DNA of 64,000 nucleotides from Plazaster borealis. Its lineage: Eukaryota; Echinodermata; Asteroidea; Forcipulatida; Labidiasteridae. Position 1 is the stretch's first letter, and each line of letters opens with the position of its first letter. The stretch covers positions 8,042,501 to 8,106,500 of the forward strand of contig CM037462.1 in assembly GCA_021014325.1 (NCBI GenBank). The letters run 5' to 3'. Of the stretch, positions 49,595 to 61,615 are shown one piece after another. Both the position numbers and the translations under genes were made by a program. The notes under the pieces are model-generated. The model saw nothing but the letters and a program-made list of their open reading frames with translations. It did not search any database and was not told where the DNA came from.

Positions 49595-49765
49595 GCTTCA
49601 TACATGTTGTAGTGTTACAACCATGGTTGTGGCTTCCTACATATTGCAGTTTTACAATCATGGTTGTGTCTTCATAAATGTTTTGTAGTGTTACAACCAT
49701 GGTGTGACGTCATACATGTTGAAGTGTGACAACTATGGTTGTGGCTTCATGCATGTTGTCATGTT
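49595..49765. repeat. Degenerate ~38-bp tandem repeat (TTACAACCATGGTTGTGGCTTC)
   Basis: Four to five units of GTTACAACCATGGTTGTGG followed by CTTCATACATGTTGTAGT. A separate pair of the same units lies at 49032-49090. Each unit holds a short palindrome AACCATGGTT. Confidence 0.8.
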
Positions 49766-51062
49766 ACCTGCATTACCTGTGTCTCGATTTTGATAGGGTA
49801 AAAACTCACTGAGGAAACAAGATTAATTATTAAGAAATCAATAATGACAATTTTCACACAAGTTCAATTGAAAAAATGCTTTTAATCGGTAAATGAGTTA
49901 CAATTAATTAACCCTGTTTGATCTTCATCACTATACATTAAGTAATTACAAGATTGCATCAAGAATTTGAAACAAAATTAAGTGACTTTAGGTTTCCCCA
50001 AAATGAAAAAGTCCTTAAAAATTGTTGCTCTAAAATTCAAAGTAAAAGAACTCCACATGTTTCCACAGAATGAAAAAAACAAAACCCCCCAATATGGATC
50101 ATTTATTTCATACAATTTACATCACAACTCTTGTCCTTTATTCTATGTACATGTATTATAAATTATTCCACAAGCTGGCAAATTCCTGGGCAAACTTAAT
50201 TATTTAATCTATTTCCACAACACAAGAGCAAACAGATTAAAAGCGTTTTAAATTGTGTCTGCTACGTTTTGAGAAAGATTTAGTTAACTTATTCTGTTTT
50301 TGTTTAGTTGATCCATCAAGTTAACACAGACTAATGCTAGCACACACATTTCAGCACAGAAGCAAAATGTTGAGCCTCTACTACATATCTCAACCCCAGC
50401 TTTTCTCAGAACAAACACTTCTCCCGAAAGAGATTTTATTCACACAAGGTCATTACCCATAAAACGACTCAGTTCTTACTTCCTACACCATGCAGAACTT
50501 CAAATTTTACTTATTTTCAACTTCTGTTCTTGCAAAGATCCAGAAAAAACAAATTTTCAAGAAACAAAGGAAAAAAGTCGGAGTAAACCAAAGGTTTACA
50601 CTTATGTGTAGCAGAATTTTACAATTTCTGTTGACATTGACATTTTTAAAGAAGTGTAAATAATTTATTTATTTATTAATTCTGGTTGTGAAGCCAAGGA
50701 TTCTCAGAAAAGCCAACTTAATCACTATACTAGCCAAGAACCCCATGGAGAGACTACAAGGAAGGATGTTTAAGTTTTAGAGGTGGGAGGAAAAAAAAAC
50801 AAGAATTATTCCAGGGAAAACTCATGCAATCAGGTAGGGACTGAAAACCCAATCTACATATAGTGCCCCTGGAGGTGGAAGGCAAGGAAAGATACCACCC
50901 TGCCAACCAGACCGCTCCTAAACCTTATATGTAAAACAAAACGGCAATCCCATAATCACTCAACATACATTAACCACAGAAGGAAAAAAATGGTTATCTG
51001 AATGACATTTCAAGACTTTATGTTGAAATGTCTTTTTATCAATTTCAAACTTCAACATATCA

Positions 51063-51313
51063 GGGCCCAATTTCATGGCTCTGCTTACCGCCGAATTCTG
51101 CACTTGCGATCACCATTCCCCGCTTACTGTGCAAGCGCCGAATTTCTGCGCTAGTTGTGTAAGCGCAGAATGCCTAGTAATGTGGAGTACGCACGCGCAA
51201 AAGCAAAAATTCCCCGCTAACCCGTGAAATACGCTTGACGTAAGCGCGGAATTCCCTGCTTCTGTAAGCGCCGATTCTTTGCTTACGGTAAGCAGAGCCA
51301 TGAAATTGGGCCC
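51063..51313. mobile_element. 251-bp palindromic MITE (GGGCCCAATTTCATGG family)
   Basis: The ends GGGCCCAATTTCATGGCTCT and complement pair exactly for about 28 bp, and the interior pairs loosely through repeated GCTTAC and GCGCCGAATT modules. Shorter, decayed relatives lie at about 29037-29230, 31940-32060, 32065-32265 and 61305-61465. Located downstream of HCCS. Confidence 0.78.
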
Positions 51314-51495
51314 AGGACACTAGACCCATTCAGGCGTCAAGATTTCTGGTATCTGTGGTAACGTTAACTTAAGCTACCATGGAATTGCACAGCAGAAAGA
51401 AAGATTCACACAGATTTTGGACCTTGAATGAAGAATAACTTAACTTTCAAGATAAACACTAAATACAAAATAATTAATGGAAACTTGAGGGAACT

Positions 51496-54400
51496 CTAAT
51501 CCTCTTTGCTATCGTACATCCATCTCCAGTAACCGACCTTCATTCTATCCCACAGGGCACCAGGAGAGTCTAGTGCTGGTCTCACATCAAGGAGGGCAAA
51601 CTTGTAGTCTTTCTCAACCATTCCACTGTCGTAGTAATCAATGATGTAGCGGACTTTTTTGCCGCATCGGTCAACTGTCCAGTCATGCCGATCAAAAGGA
51701 CGTTCATAGCTGAAACAAATATAAATTATCTTTTTTAATTGGATAGCAGGTCATTCGTAGACGTTAATATCACTCATGTGTAACACTGAAACCAGCCATC
51801 TTTGTCTTGTTACCTGTATGCACAATGATAAGGACAATTGTAATTTCCACTTTTAGAATTGAACCAGACTATTTATTCCATAATATGTTTTACGCTATGT
51901 TGAAATGGTAATATTTTTAAACAATTTTGAATCTTACCCAAGCCACATCCTGAACTTAGCTCGAGGTGAAACATCGTTGTACTTGCCACCAAAGCTCAGA
52001 AGCTTCGGGTCTCCACATTCTCTGTAAGTGAAATTAAATATGAAGAACTGATAGTTTAAGAGTGATTGTTTGGACACATGCTCGGAATGGTCCTTGCTCT
52101 ATGCTCAGAACTACCTGAACAATGGTGAAAACTACCAAGTATACGGCCCTATTTTTATAAGCGATGAAAGTAATTTTTTTTTAAAGATTTTGAGACAAAG
52201 CCATTTCCCCGAAATAAATAAATTCACGATCTAATAATCTGAAATAAAAAAGCAGTTATTCCAACTCGAAACCTATTTTTCTCGAAGTGGGCTTTAATAC
52301 CAAAACAGGGTCGTATGTTCCTTTATGCAGCTGCCATCTAACAGTTCAAGTCATACTTTGTAATATATCCATGTAGAACGCTCTGCGATGAAACTTTGTG
52401 TTATAGGTTTTTTGGTTTAACACTCCTACTGTCTGAACATTCAATATCATCTACCCTTTGTATGATTTATAATGCTATGTCAGCCTGCAGTATGATATCA
52501 CAATGCACACACACAAGAATACAGTTATTTCCTTGCAAAGTTGAGCCACCATGCACAACTGTTGTACTTGAATGGTTTTAAGTATGATCAACTCACATGA
52601 AAAAGTTTGTAATAAAGTAAACAAGAATGGGTTGTTGGTGTGTTGACAAACACAAATGCCCCACTGAGATTAATCTTATTCTTCTTGAGTTATCGCTTGG
52701 ACAACATTCCTTCTGTTTTAGCCATAGTGACTTTGACATTTGACCATGAGGGATGCAAAAACCAATCCACACACTAAGTTTGGAGTTGATATACAGCATA
52801 CTCCAGTTATCGCTCGAACAACAATTCTTTTGTTATAGCCATAATGACCTTGACATTTAACATAGGTGGTCAAAAAGCAATAGGCTTCTGGGAGATCTCA
52901 AGAGTAAGACCAATCCACACAACAAGTTTGGAGTTGATATGCCAAGTCCTTCTGGAGTTATCACTTGGACAATGATTGCACACATGCACACATGCACACA
53001 CACAGCTGTACGGATCCGGTTTGTGGGGTCCTGCTATTGTTCCATTATTCCCTTTTCTAAAGAATTCCCTCGTGGGGTCCATTGTTCCTATTGAGATGGC
53101 CTTGTGGGGTCCTTTGATCTATTGTTGTCAGGACCCAACAAATGCCCTTCCCTAAGTCCACGTAAGGACAAGGCAAACACTATTATGCCCCTTCAGCTTT
53201 GTCGGAAGGGGGCATAAATACATATAGACCATGTAACCTGTGACATTACATGTTTACAAAAGAGCCACAGAGCCTGGAATTCCTGCAGGCAAGATTTGTA
53301 CACAGCTCAATAGAACAAAACATAAAATATAATTTTTTATAATTGCACTGTCTGATTATTATCAACTTTTGATACGAAGAAAAGGCGCACATCTCAAAAC
53401 TTGTTCAGCTATTATTTGTATAACTCTTGAATTTATGTGGAAATTATGACACAAAATGTCAAATTTCCCATATGACCAGTGTAGTACATGTCTCTTGCCT
53501 GCCAGGAAATGCCCTGGAATGTACAAGGTCACTCTTTTAACAAAGGTTACATGGTCTATAATATCGGTTTCCACTGAAACAACTTGGATATTCTAAATGT
53601 TAACGGCAGAAACTAAAAGCAATGAGAGATTTATGTATTAATTCCTTACTTGGCATGCATAGCCTCCCATTTCAGGACTTCTTGCCAAGCCTGCTCATTG
53701 TTAGCATTATGTATCTTGATGATATCGTGCATGTCTTTCTGAGAGATGTCGTCAGGCTTCCATCTCCAGCCCTTCCTTAACATAGCATTCCAGAACATCT
53801 GCTCAGAAGGGTACACCCACTTCTCATCCTCTTTACCTCCCTTGGGGATGCTGGACATTTGACGATCTGTCGGGAGGTGAAAAGGCTGATCGGGGGCAGG
53901 TCTCTGATTTGGTGGTGGCATCTGAGGATAAAAGATTGAAACTAAACCAATAACATAGATGTTGATAGAATTATTAAGTGGTTTAAAAAAAAGGTTTAAA
54001 AACTCCATTTTGGGCGTAAAAATACCTACCAAAGTGAGATTTTTATAAGATTATCAAAGCAACAATAAGTGTAAACAATTGTAGAATCCTGTTGACCTCT
54101 CATACACTGTAATAGAACAAATACAGACTGCTTTTGAGGTTGAACAAAGAAACCCTGAACAAAGATAATAACAAAATAAGGAGACCGCCAACATAGGGCT
54201 AGACAGCTCAATGTCAGAGCGCTGGCACGTAAATTCGGAGGTCATTCGCTCAAATCCCGCTCTGGTCAATTTGTCTCTGTTCAACCCCAAGTTATTAAAA
54301 AATGTACCCAGTCAGTTTCCCTTGTGGTTTATTACTTGATGTTTTATAATACATCTACCATTGACAATTGACATACCGATCTTGTACACAAAGGATGCTG

Positions 54401-54961
54401 GCAGAAATTTGTTCCCGCCCCCTCCTGACCAAATCACTGACCCCTGTTGGTTGACACTAGTTGACACCCCCTCTATAAGATGTGTGACATGGTCCACCTC
54501 AGGCATATGAGCTGCATGGTGTGTATGATGTGGTTTTCAGACAATGGAAATAATAACAAATGTCAGCAAGTGCTGACCACGTCCCTCGTTTGAGGTCTCA
54601 ACTCACTCACCATATTCTGTGGATCTATATCGTCCGTTCTACTATCAGTTATTAGTGTAGCAGACGTTGCACCAGTCATTGGACATTCGCTGACAGAGTC
54701 CCCCCCTCCAGGCGCTGCTGCTCCTGTTGATGATCCACCCTTACTATGCATTGGACATCCACTGGGTATCTGACCACTTTTAGCCATCTTCTTAATGTCC
54801 CATGAATCTTCTTTAGATGTGTGCATTGGACATTCCTTTGGTGGTGCTACTACTCTGCTCACATTGTCAGTATCGGTTGTCTCTGTTGATGAGTGTTTGG
54901 AGGGTATGATACTCGTTGCTAGTGTGGATGCTTGGACCTGTGCTGAGCTGGCACCCCCCAT
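51496..54961 (-). CDS. HCCS: Holocytochrome c-type synthase (cytochrome c haem lyase), 306 aa, four exons
   Basis: HCCS attaches haem to the CXXCH motif of apocytochromes c and c1 at the mitochondrial inner membrane, facing the intermembrane space. Minus-strand exons are 54961-54611 (start), 53921-53650, 52021-51938 and 51709-51496 (stop 51498-51496); phases 0, 2 and 2 close and give 306 residues. Three Cys-Pro haem-binding motifs are visible at Cys44 and Cys69 (both CPMH) and Cys93 (CPMT). The conserved core begins [14 protein letters not shown] at 118, followed by [14 protein letters not shown], then [10 protein letters not shown] with His188, which corresponds to the catalytic haem ligand His154 of human HCCS. 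Near the C-terminus are PFDRHDW and LDVRPALDS. The protein is about 40 residues longer than human, nearly all in the low-complexity N-terminus. A possible acceptor about 20 bp upstream of the start suggests a noncoding first exon farther up. Intron 1 contains a tRNA-derived SINE. Confidence 0.96.
52640..52980. repeat. ~150-bp tandem repeat in HCCS intron 2
   Basis: Two full units and a partial one share GAGTTATCGCTTGGACAAC, AGCCATAGTGACTTTGACAT, ACCAATCCACACA and AAGTTTGGAGTTGATAT. A CCCCTTCAGCTTTGTCGGAAG hairpin downstream at 53186-53214 may end the same element. Confidence 0.75.
53225..53558. mobile_element. 334-bp inverted-repeat element flanked by TA in HCCS intron 2
   Basis: Ends TAGACCATGTAACCT and AGGTTACATGGTCTA, each followed by partly paired TTCCTGGCAGGCAAGA-like blocks. 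TA dinucleotides flank both sides, compatible with a Tc1/mariner-type target. Non-coding. Confidence 0.65.
54200..54345 (+). mobile_element. tRNA-derived SINE in HCCS intron 1
   Basis: The head, from GGGCTAGACAGCTCAATG through AGAGCGCTGG and GTCATTCGCTCAAATCC to CTCTGGTCA, follows tRNA A- and B-box spacing. The body includes CTGTTCAACCCCAAG and the family 3' end CAGTCAGTTTCCCTTGTGG. Fragments of the same family occur at 5138-5240 and 39866-39912. Confidence 0.75.
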
Positions 54962-55801
54962 ATTGTATGTGATTTATAGCTGTGAACGAAACATATCGAT
55001 AATAAAAATTTAAAAAGATACCTAAGGTAAGTGTGTTCACAACAATCAAAGGATCTGACCCCACTTTTAAACAGTTAGCCAAACTAAGCATTAAAAACCC
55101 CCTTAGCAAACCATTTTGCTTATGAAATTTTAGCAATTTTACAGTCAGACAGAGCAGTAACTCTTGTCTTAATCACGTCCCTTACTTAGACCTCCGGTCT
55201 ATGACCTTCTGGAGGATACTATTACTAATACTAATTTGTGGGACTGGTTCCAATTACGTTTCCTGGGCAGAAGTTTGTTTCATCTTAAAACTTAAAAATA
55301 AGTAATTTAGGTATTTTCTACTACCATTCCCACACAAAGGTCCTGCTGGACAATCTTAAGACTGTGCTGGTGCAGCCTAGTAACAGTAACAACAACATAA
55401 CACTAAAACTAGTAACGGTAACACCTGTGATGTGACAAAATGAATCCGACAAAATTGCGCACACAAAATAGTTTTCCCACTAAGGTAAGAAAATATTATT
55501 AAAATTAAAATTAGTGACAGCAGAATAGTCTAAAACTAACCTTGGAGGAAAGGTCTAACCATCTGACCATGGTCTAATAACTAACTTACTAAGTCATAAA
55601 AAGTCATAACTTTAATTATTAAAGTTTTAAACTTAAATAATTATAAACTAATGGCCTGGCTGATCAGTGATAAACTGATGAGACTGACCGAGTCTTTTTC
55701 CCCCTTTTTTAGCATTCGAGAAAGACTCTGCTTGTAATAATAACATTATTACATTAAGTATTTTTTGCATTTATAATTTATACTGTGGTGCACTCTGTGT
55801 G

Positions 55802-57896
55802 GGAGGCTGGTCATCTCGCCCCCTTTAAAGCTCGCCCCCAACAAAGTCGCCCCCTACAAAGTCGCCCCCTAGCCGGCTCGCCCCGGGTTCTTACAGAGTC
55901 GCCCCCTGGCAATGTCGCCCCCTGGCAATGTCGCCCCCTAGCAAAGTCGCCCCTGACAATGTCGCCCCCAGCCAATGTCGCCCCCTCGCAAGGTCGCCCC
56001 CGATGTTATTTAGTTCGGAAAAATAATGCTCCTTTATGGTAATATAATGGCTTAATTATTGTGTTGAAAGAAATATTGAGTAAATTCTTCTTATAAGTTA
56101 TAGTTTGTATGTTTAGTTTGTGCTTGGGTAAAAAACGTCATCAAATAAAAAACTCCATGCTCTAAATTTCTTAAGTTTGTCAATGATTTTATTAACGCCG
56201 CTCAATTTATTTTATTACCGTCGCTCAATTTATCAGTACACCCAAATACTTAATAAACTACAGATGTAACATTTTAAAAAATCGTTAGCCTACTTGTTAC
56301 TATACTTACATACATTTTGTTTGCAAATAAATAATAGATGAAAAATGAAGTTATTTTGTTTACCTTTTTTATATTTTTATAGTGGATAAAAAAAATTATT
56401 AGTTTGCAGATCTAGTGGTAGGCCCCTAAATACCCCCACCCCAAATCGAATCCTGCGTCAGCGCTTTGTATTTTTCTTCAGAATTCGCATTTTAAGCCGT
56501 CAGGCGAGAGAAAACTTTCAGTTCCATAACAAACTCTAATCTAACTAAGCTCGACAAAATTACTATAGGGAGAACTTTAGACCACATAATTATAAATAAA
56601 CGGAATACAGGACACTTTATTCAGATGCTGTCCCGACATTACACGGAGGACTTCTTTAATATATTATTTGTTTTCAATAAGGTTTCGATGTGTTATTTGC
56701 ATTAGTTTAGATAATGTAGGCCTATTATTCAAGGGATATTTACAATGCACTCTCAAAAGCCAATGTAAGACCCTCATTAACAAACTTTTTCCCGACGAAT
56801 TTGTTTACGTCAGATAGCGTGTTGTTTGTACCAATCTCAAATTATATTGCTCCATTCTTGTTGTCACAGAATCAGAATTGATATCTCCGAGGTATTTATG
56901 AATGTATATATGAGTGTAATGAAAAACAAATAAAAGTAAGAAGAATTCCATTTTGTAATCAATCATTATTATTATATCATTACAAAATATTACATGAACA
57001 AAATTATCGAACACTTATCCAGCATAATTGAGAGTTTACAGCTACAGGGAGCTTAGTGAAGATTTTATCAAATGAGCATTTTATTCAAGTGTGGGTTTCC
57101 TGTCACTCAAAACAGATGGGAACAATAACACCCAGACAATGAAATTGTCGTTAGAATGATCCCACATTTGGACAATAGAAACGTCTTACGATGACTCCAT
57201 ACTTGGCACTGACGGAGAGTGGTCTTACCGCGGTGCGGTACCAACTTTGAGGTTGGTATCCATTTAAAACTGAGGTTTACAGATTTGTTTGGACGCTACT
57301 CCCCAAGCCAGACGGGAACGATCCGGGGGTAGTGGCACGCCACCCAAGTGTCTTTTCAAGGTTCAAAAGAGTCACCTTTAAAAAAAACCACTAAATTATG
57401 GCCGACAATGACCAGGAAACCTGGTCTAAATTTAACATTTAATTTATAGTAGAGTGGACCATGGAGGAAGGAAATCCTCCATGAGTAGACTATGTTGGGG
57501 GGGATGGAAAACGATATAGATACTAGGCCCTATTTAGACCTTCCACAAGCATTACTTCATACGGAAACTTTTCTGAAAATGTTTTTAACTGAAAATATTT
57601 TTGGCACAGCTGCTACATGGATCTTTCTTTCTGGGCCAATTCAAAACCGTTACCATCAGCCTAATTATTTTCCGAACTAAAATAACATCTGGGGGCAACT
57701 TTGCGAGGGGGCGACATTGGCTGGGGGCGACATTGTCAGGGGGCGACTTTGCTAGGGGGCGACATTGTTTGGGGCGACATTGCCAGGGGGCGACTTTGTA
57801 ACAACCCGGGGCGAGCCGGCTAGGGGGGGGGGGGCGACTTTGCAGGGGGCGACTTTGTTGGGGGCGAGCTTGCTAGGGGGTGACATGACCAGCATT
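55802..57896. mobile_element. 2.1-kb foldback (TU-like) element with GTCGCCCC tandem-repeat inverted ends
   Basis: The left end (about 55802-56025) consists of about a dozen copies of a roughly 17-bp module GTCGCCCCC plus a variable CT(A/G)GCAA(A/T) part. The right end (about 57673-57896) is its reverse complement, with a parallel order of variants including a shared CGAGCCGGCTAG block. Both ends carry GCTGGTCAT near the tip. Direct repeats CTCTGTGTG (55793-55801 and 57897-57905) give a 9-bp target duplication. The AT-rich interior (56026-57672) has no recognisable transposase. It lies upstream of HCCS, in the HCCS/SMIM15 interval. The architecture fits Foldback/TU-type elements. Confidence 0.9.
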
Positions 57897-57905
57897 CTCT
57901 GTGTG

Positions 57906-58569
57906 CACTCCGCACCCACTGTGTGTAAAGTAAGTGTAAAGTAAGTTTATCACGCAGGAATGTGTCGTTCAACACACTGACTGATGCAGTGCATATGCAA
58001 CTTTTTAAATTTGTAAACTAATAATAATAAATTTAAAAATGATAACTTACAAAAAGCGCTTTCCCTTCTTGGAAAAGGGTACAAACTAAGAACAAAAGTG
58101 CTGCAAAAAACTGCAAGTGCAAGCTATACTGTCGTTACTTCACCGCAAACAACAAACTTATGAAATCACACGCGCGTAGGCGGCCGGCGCGCGGTAGATA
58201 GGAAGTTTGCGTAATACTTGATTTCATTATTCTTTTATATTTATAACAGACTTGCAAATAATTACAATGCATGCAAATGTATTAAATACTACAAAGCTAA
58301 ATGAAGATATTTAAATATATATTGAAAGCTTAATTAAGATTTTTAAATTGTTTTTGGTTTGTTAAAAAAAAAGATTACGAACTTTCATTTTCGAGTTTAT
58401 TCCTCGGTACATAAATTGATGACAAATATTACCCAGCATTCTGTGTACAATATGGCAGCGCCCATTGTCAGTTTGTATTCTGCTGATCTTCACGTTCTGT
58501 AATACATTTTGTGAACGTAAACATTGAAGGAAATACACAGTTAGCAGGCTGTTGGAGTCTTTAGTAAAA
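57906..58569. promoter_or_regulatory. Candidate HCCS/SMIM15 bidirectional promoter and SMIM15 noncoding exon 1
   Basis: Between the TU-like element and 58569 lies a CpG-rich patch (GGCGGCCGGCGCGCGG at about 58181) and, downstream, ATATGGCAGCGCCCAT at about 58450, which resembles a YY1 site seen at many housekeeping starts. A donor (AAAA then GTAAGTTG) at 58569/58570 fits the end of a SMIM15 leader exon that would splice to 60023. HCCS reads away on the other strand. Position is inference. Confidence 0.45.
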
Positions 58570-60065
58570 GTAAGTTGTTTTGAGCTATTTCAATTTACGT
58601 CTCATACTAAATGTTGAGCAGAAAGCATTAATTTCACACGATTCCTTTGATGAAATATCAAGTTAAGGGCAAGACACGAGAGGGCGCTTTTCATAATTTA
58701 TCTAGTAAAATGTTTCTTAAAATCAATTCATAATCATAGTTCAGCTCTTCTTTTCAAAAGTAAATTTTTAACCATTGATTAGAGGTTTAACCTTGGAGGT
58801 AGCATACACAGAGTGAAAATGTTAAAATAAAATATATCCTCCAGTCGCCGGTTTTCGGGGTCCAAGCTTTTTCTTTCAATTGAAAAAAAAAATGATGCCA
58901 TAATTTAATTAAATCAACTGATGCCCTAACCTAATTGGCTTCCTTTGTTTAAAAGAAGTATGCAAACATATTAAAACTTGATGGACATTGAAACTTTCAC
59001 ACCACGCACCGATCTTCAAGACTATCACTCAGAAAATGATATAAGGCACATGGCTTCTTTAATTTAAGCCTCTGTATTTTTTTCCCCAGACTGCTCAGCA
59101 GAATGTTCAGTCACATGATTTCATCATCGTGAATTGTGAATTGAAAAAGTGTTTGATGAAACTTTTTCGGTGGGCAATTTTTTGTTATGGCCCTGACAGT
59201 ATGACATATTTTTGTACCTTGTAGAAATGCCTCAAATACCACACCTTTTTGCATTTACAAGTGCAACTAACCTGTGGAGCCTTACATATTTCTAACTTTT
59301 GGTCAAAGGAGAGCAGACTCGTACATTGCTTGGCAAGTCAAACCACAAAAATTGTATCTAGGGACTGTTTACATCGCACCTAGTGACGTGAAACTTATGC
59401 CTTGATTATGAGGGGCACCCCGAATATAGGACCTCCTACGATATTAATAGAAGTAGAACGGAAAGAAGCATAGCTTAATCAGAACCCTTCATCCTCCCGA
59501 CCGACGTGACATTGTTGGAGGGGTTAAAAAGTGTGAAATTGCAACAACTATATATGGGCCCTAGGTGCATGCGGATAAATGTTATTGTTAATAATTAGCA
59601 AAATTGTAGCACCAGCAGACATTTTTTTGGACACCAAATTGTAATGACAAAGCATGTAATACAATGTATGATGCATTCAATGAAAAGTTTCAATACATGG
59701 ATTTGTTGTTATCAAAATCAAAGCAATAATAGACTGTTTTCAATGACACAACTAAACCGTCCATAACTGAATATGCTGAATTTCTGAAATGATGGTAATG
59801 TCAAGACATTAGCTGAGTTATCACCTTCAGGAATAAAGGACCGTACGGTGTAACAATCCAATCCAGTATTATGGACATGACAATCAATTGGGGGTTTTTT
59901 CTATTTATACCCACTTAATTGATTTGTAAATGTTTACAAAAATGTAATTTCATTAGCTCAAAACTGTAGAAAAAAACTTATTTGATCTTAATATTATGCT
60001 TCTTGTTATGCTATTTCTTCAGAATCAACGTCTTTTTGTTTCTCGTCGAACGATATTCTTAAAAA

Positions 60066-60374
60066 ATGGCTGATGGTCAGGACGGATCAGAAGACCCAAC
60101 ACTCAAAGGGACAGAGGAAGAATTCCCAGGGGTTGATGATGGAACTTGGCGATACTGGCTGGAGAAGAATATCATCATGTGGGTGGCCAAGGACCCTTAC
60201 GGATTTTTGTACACTGTGTTCCTCTGCTTAACTCCACTATTCATCATCAGCGCCATCTTGTCTTATATCCTCATGAAGGATATTGACAAGAAGGAAAAGG
60301 ATAAGAAGAGAAAAGCCAAGAGAGATGCCAACATGGCGCGTGCCCGGGGTCGGACTTCAAAGAAGACAGATTGA
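60066..60374 (+). CDS. SMIM15: Small integral membrane protein 15, 102 aa
   Basis: Single coding exon. An acceptor (TTTCTTCAG) at 60022 puts 43 bp of 5' UTR in the same exon, with the rest of the leader probably in a noncoding exon ending at 58569. The 102-residue product carries the family signature KDPYGFL (42-48) followed by one transmembrane helix (about 46-70, with LTPLFIISAILSYIL) and a strongly basic, probably helical tail of Lys, Arg and Asp (71-102). The human protein has the same core but only 74 residues; the extra length here is an acidic N-terminal extension of about 28 residues. The function of SMIM15 is poorly known. A polyadenylation signal lies at 60960-60965. Orthology rests on the KDPYGF-LTPLF-basic tail pattern. 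Confidence 0.88.
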   Translation: MADGQDGSEDPTLKGTEEEFPGVDDGTWRYWLEKNIIMWVAKDPYGFLYTVFLCLTPLFIISAILSYILMKDIDKKEKDKKRKAKRDANMARARGRTSKKTD

Positions 60375-60959
60375 TGCCTGGAGGAAAGAACGCAGTGGAG
60401 CACTCAATATAAATTTGATTTAGATATTTTGCTGCATTGACGGTTCTCTTATGAAAGATCATCTCTCAATGAAATACAGAAAATATGAAAGGATAAATAA
60501 TGTAATAAATTATCTGAAATATTCTTCACTATATATATTAACATTGAGAGTAGGTCCCCATGAATTTCATGTAAAAATTACATTGACTGATTTTAGAGAT
60601 AGAGAATTGTAATATAAAAAATTTATCCTTAATATTTCTTTTTACATGCATACAATATTCTTGGCAATGATCGAATGAATTGGAACCTTTGGTGCATATT
60701 TAACTTTTTTCCCAGTGAAAATAAATTACAATTTATTCCCTTAAAATATAAAGACAATATTAAGGTTAGTTCTTTTTTATATCGCAAAAAGTTTGTACGC
60801 CAATATTCGTTGAGTTTAAGTTTTTTACATCATAACACCTGGACCTAGAATTGTAATCAGCATGATTTGTTTTTTTAAATTTGGATTTGACACTGAATAA
60901 GTTGTCAGATTTCTGTTTATAAGTTGTAAAGATGTTACAGCGTTATGTTAAGACTTTGA

Positions 60960-60965
60960 AATAAA
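60960..60965 (+). promoter_or_regulatory. SMIM15 polyadenylation signal AATAAA
   Basis: AATAAA about 590 bp after the stop codon, in AT-rich 3' UTR-like sequence. It is the best-placed signal in the region. Confidence 0.5.
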
Positions 60966-61449
60966 CCAAGCTGCTTACAAATTAGTGTTCTGGCCAGAAG
61001 TTCCTACAACCCACAGCCACAAGTTTAGCCTTGTCCAAGGCTATTTACACTAAACCACCACATGCCAGACAGGTATCAAGTGCAGGAACATATAAAGCAC
61101 TGTGGGGTAGATGGGTTTTGCAACCTTGTATAGCGAGACTCATACATGTTGTACACTGAGACTGGCAGGCTGGGGATCTGTGGCCTGACAAGGCTCTATT
61201 TATACTGCAGGCAAACTTCAGTTGGACAGCACAAAACCATTTCTGGAAAATATAGTGCTGTGGCCTTGGACAAGGATACTACATGTTTGGACTCCTGGCC
61301 AAATTTTATGGCACAGTTTGCCACAGAATTCTGTGCTTACAGCTCCCTTATAAAGCACATATTTCTATGGGCAGTAGTTACTACTGCATGTAGATGTAAG
61401 AGCAGAAATCCACCATGTATACCGTGGCATGGTATGCAGTGCCATGAAA

Positions 61450-61615
61450 TTAGGTCCAGTGCTCGATTTTACAAAGAGCCAAGATTGAATTGATCTTAAT
61501 TACGAATCACTCTTAATTGCTAAGCAAAGTGTGATGTCACACAATACAAATCACTATTGATACTGACAACTCACCTTATGATGAATCTTGGTGTTTGTTA
61601 AGTCGGCTCCTGGCT
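61450..61615. repeat. MITE-like repeat, copy 2, inverted relative to 30786-30930
   Basis: Contains TTAATTGCTAAGCAAAGTG, TGATGTCACA and GATACTGACAACTCA, the complement of blocks in the UBE3C-intron copy. Confidence 0.6.

Larger units (their letters stand above)
47807..51495. other. Convergent 3' flanks of the thioredoxin-like gene and HCCS
   Basis: Both 3' UTRs plus the 49-kb repeat cluster and the palindromic MITE at 51063. No gene seen. Confidence 0.5.

Noticed and set aside
53186..53220. Helitron 3' terminus (GC hairpin)
   Set aside because: The hairpin is present but no CTRR follows and no TC start or AT target site was found.
61146..61493. 115-codon plus-strand frame downstream of SMIM15
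   Set aside because: Much of it overlaps decayed MITE copies and no conserved motif is seen.
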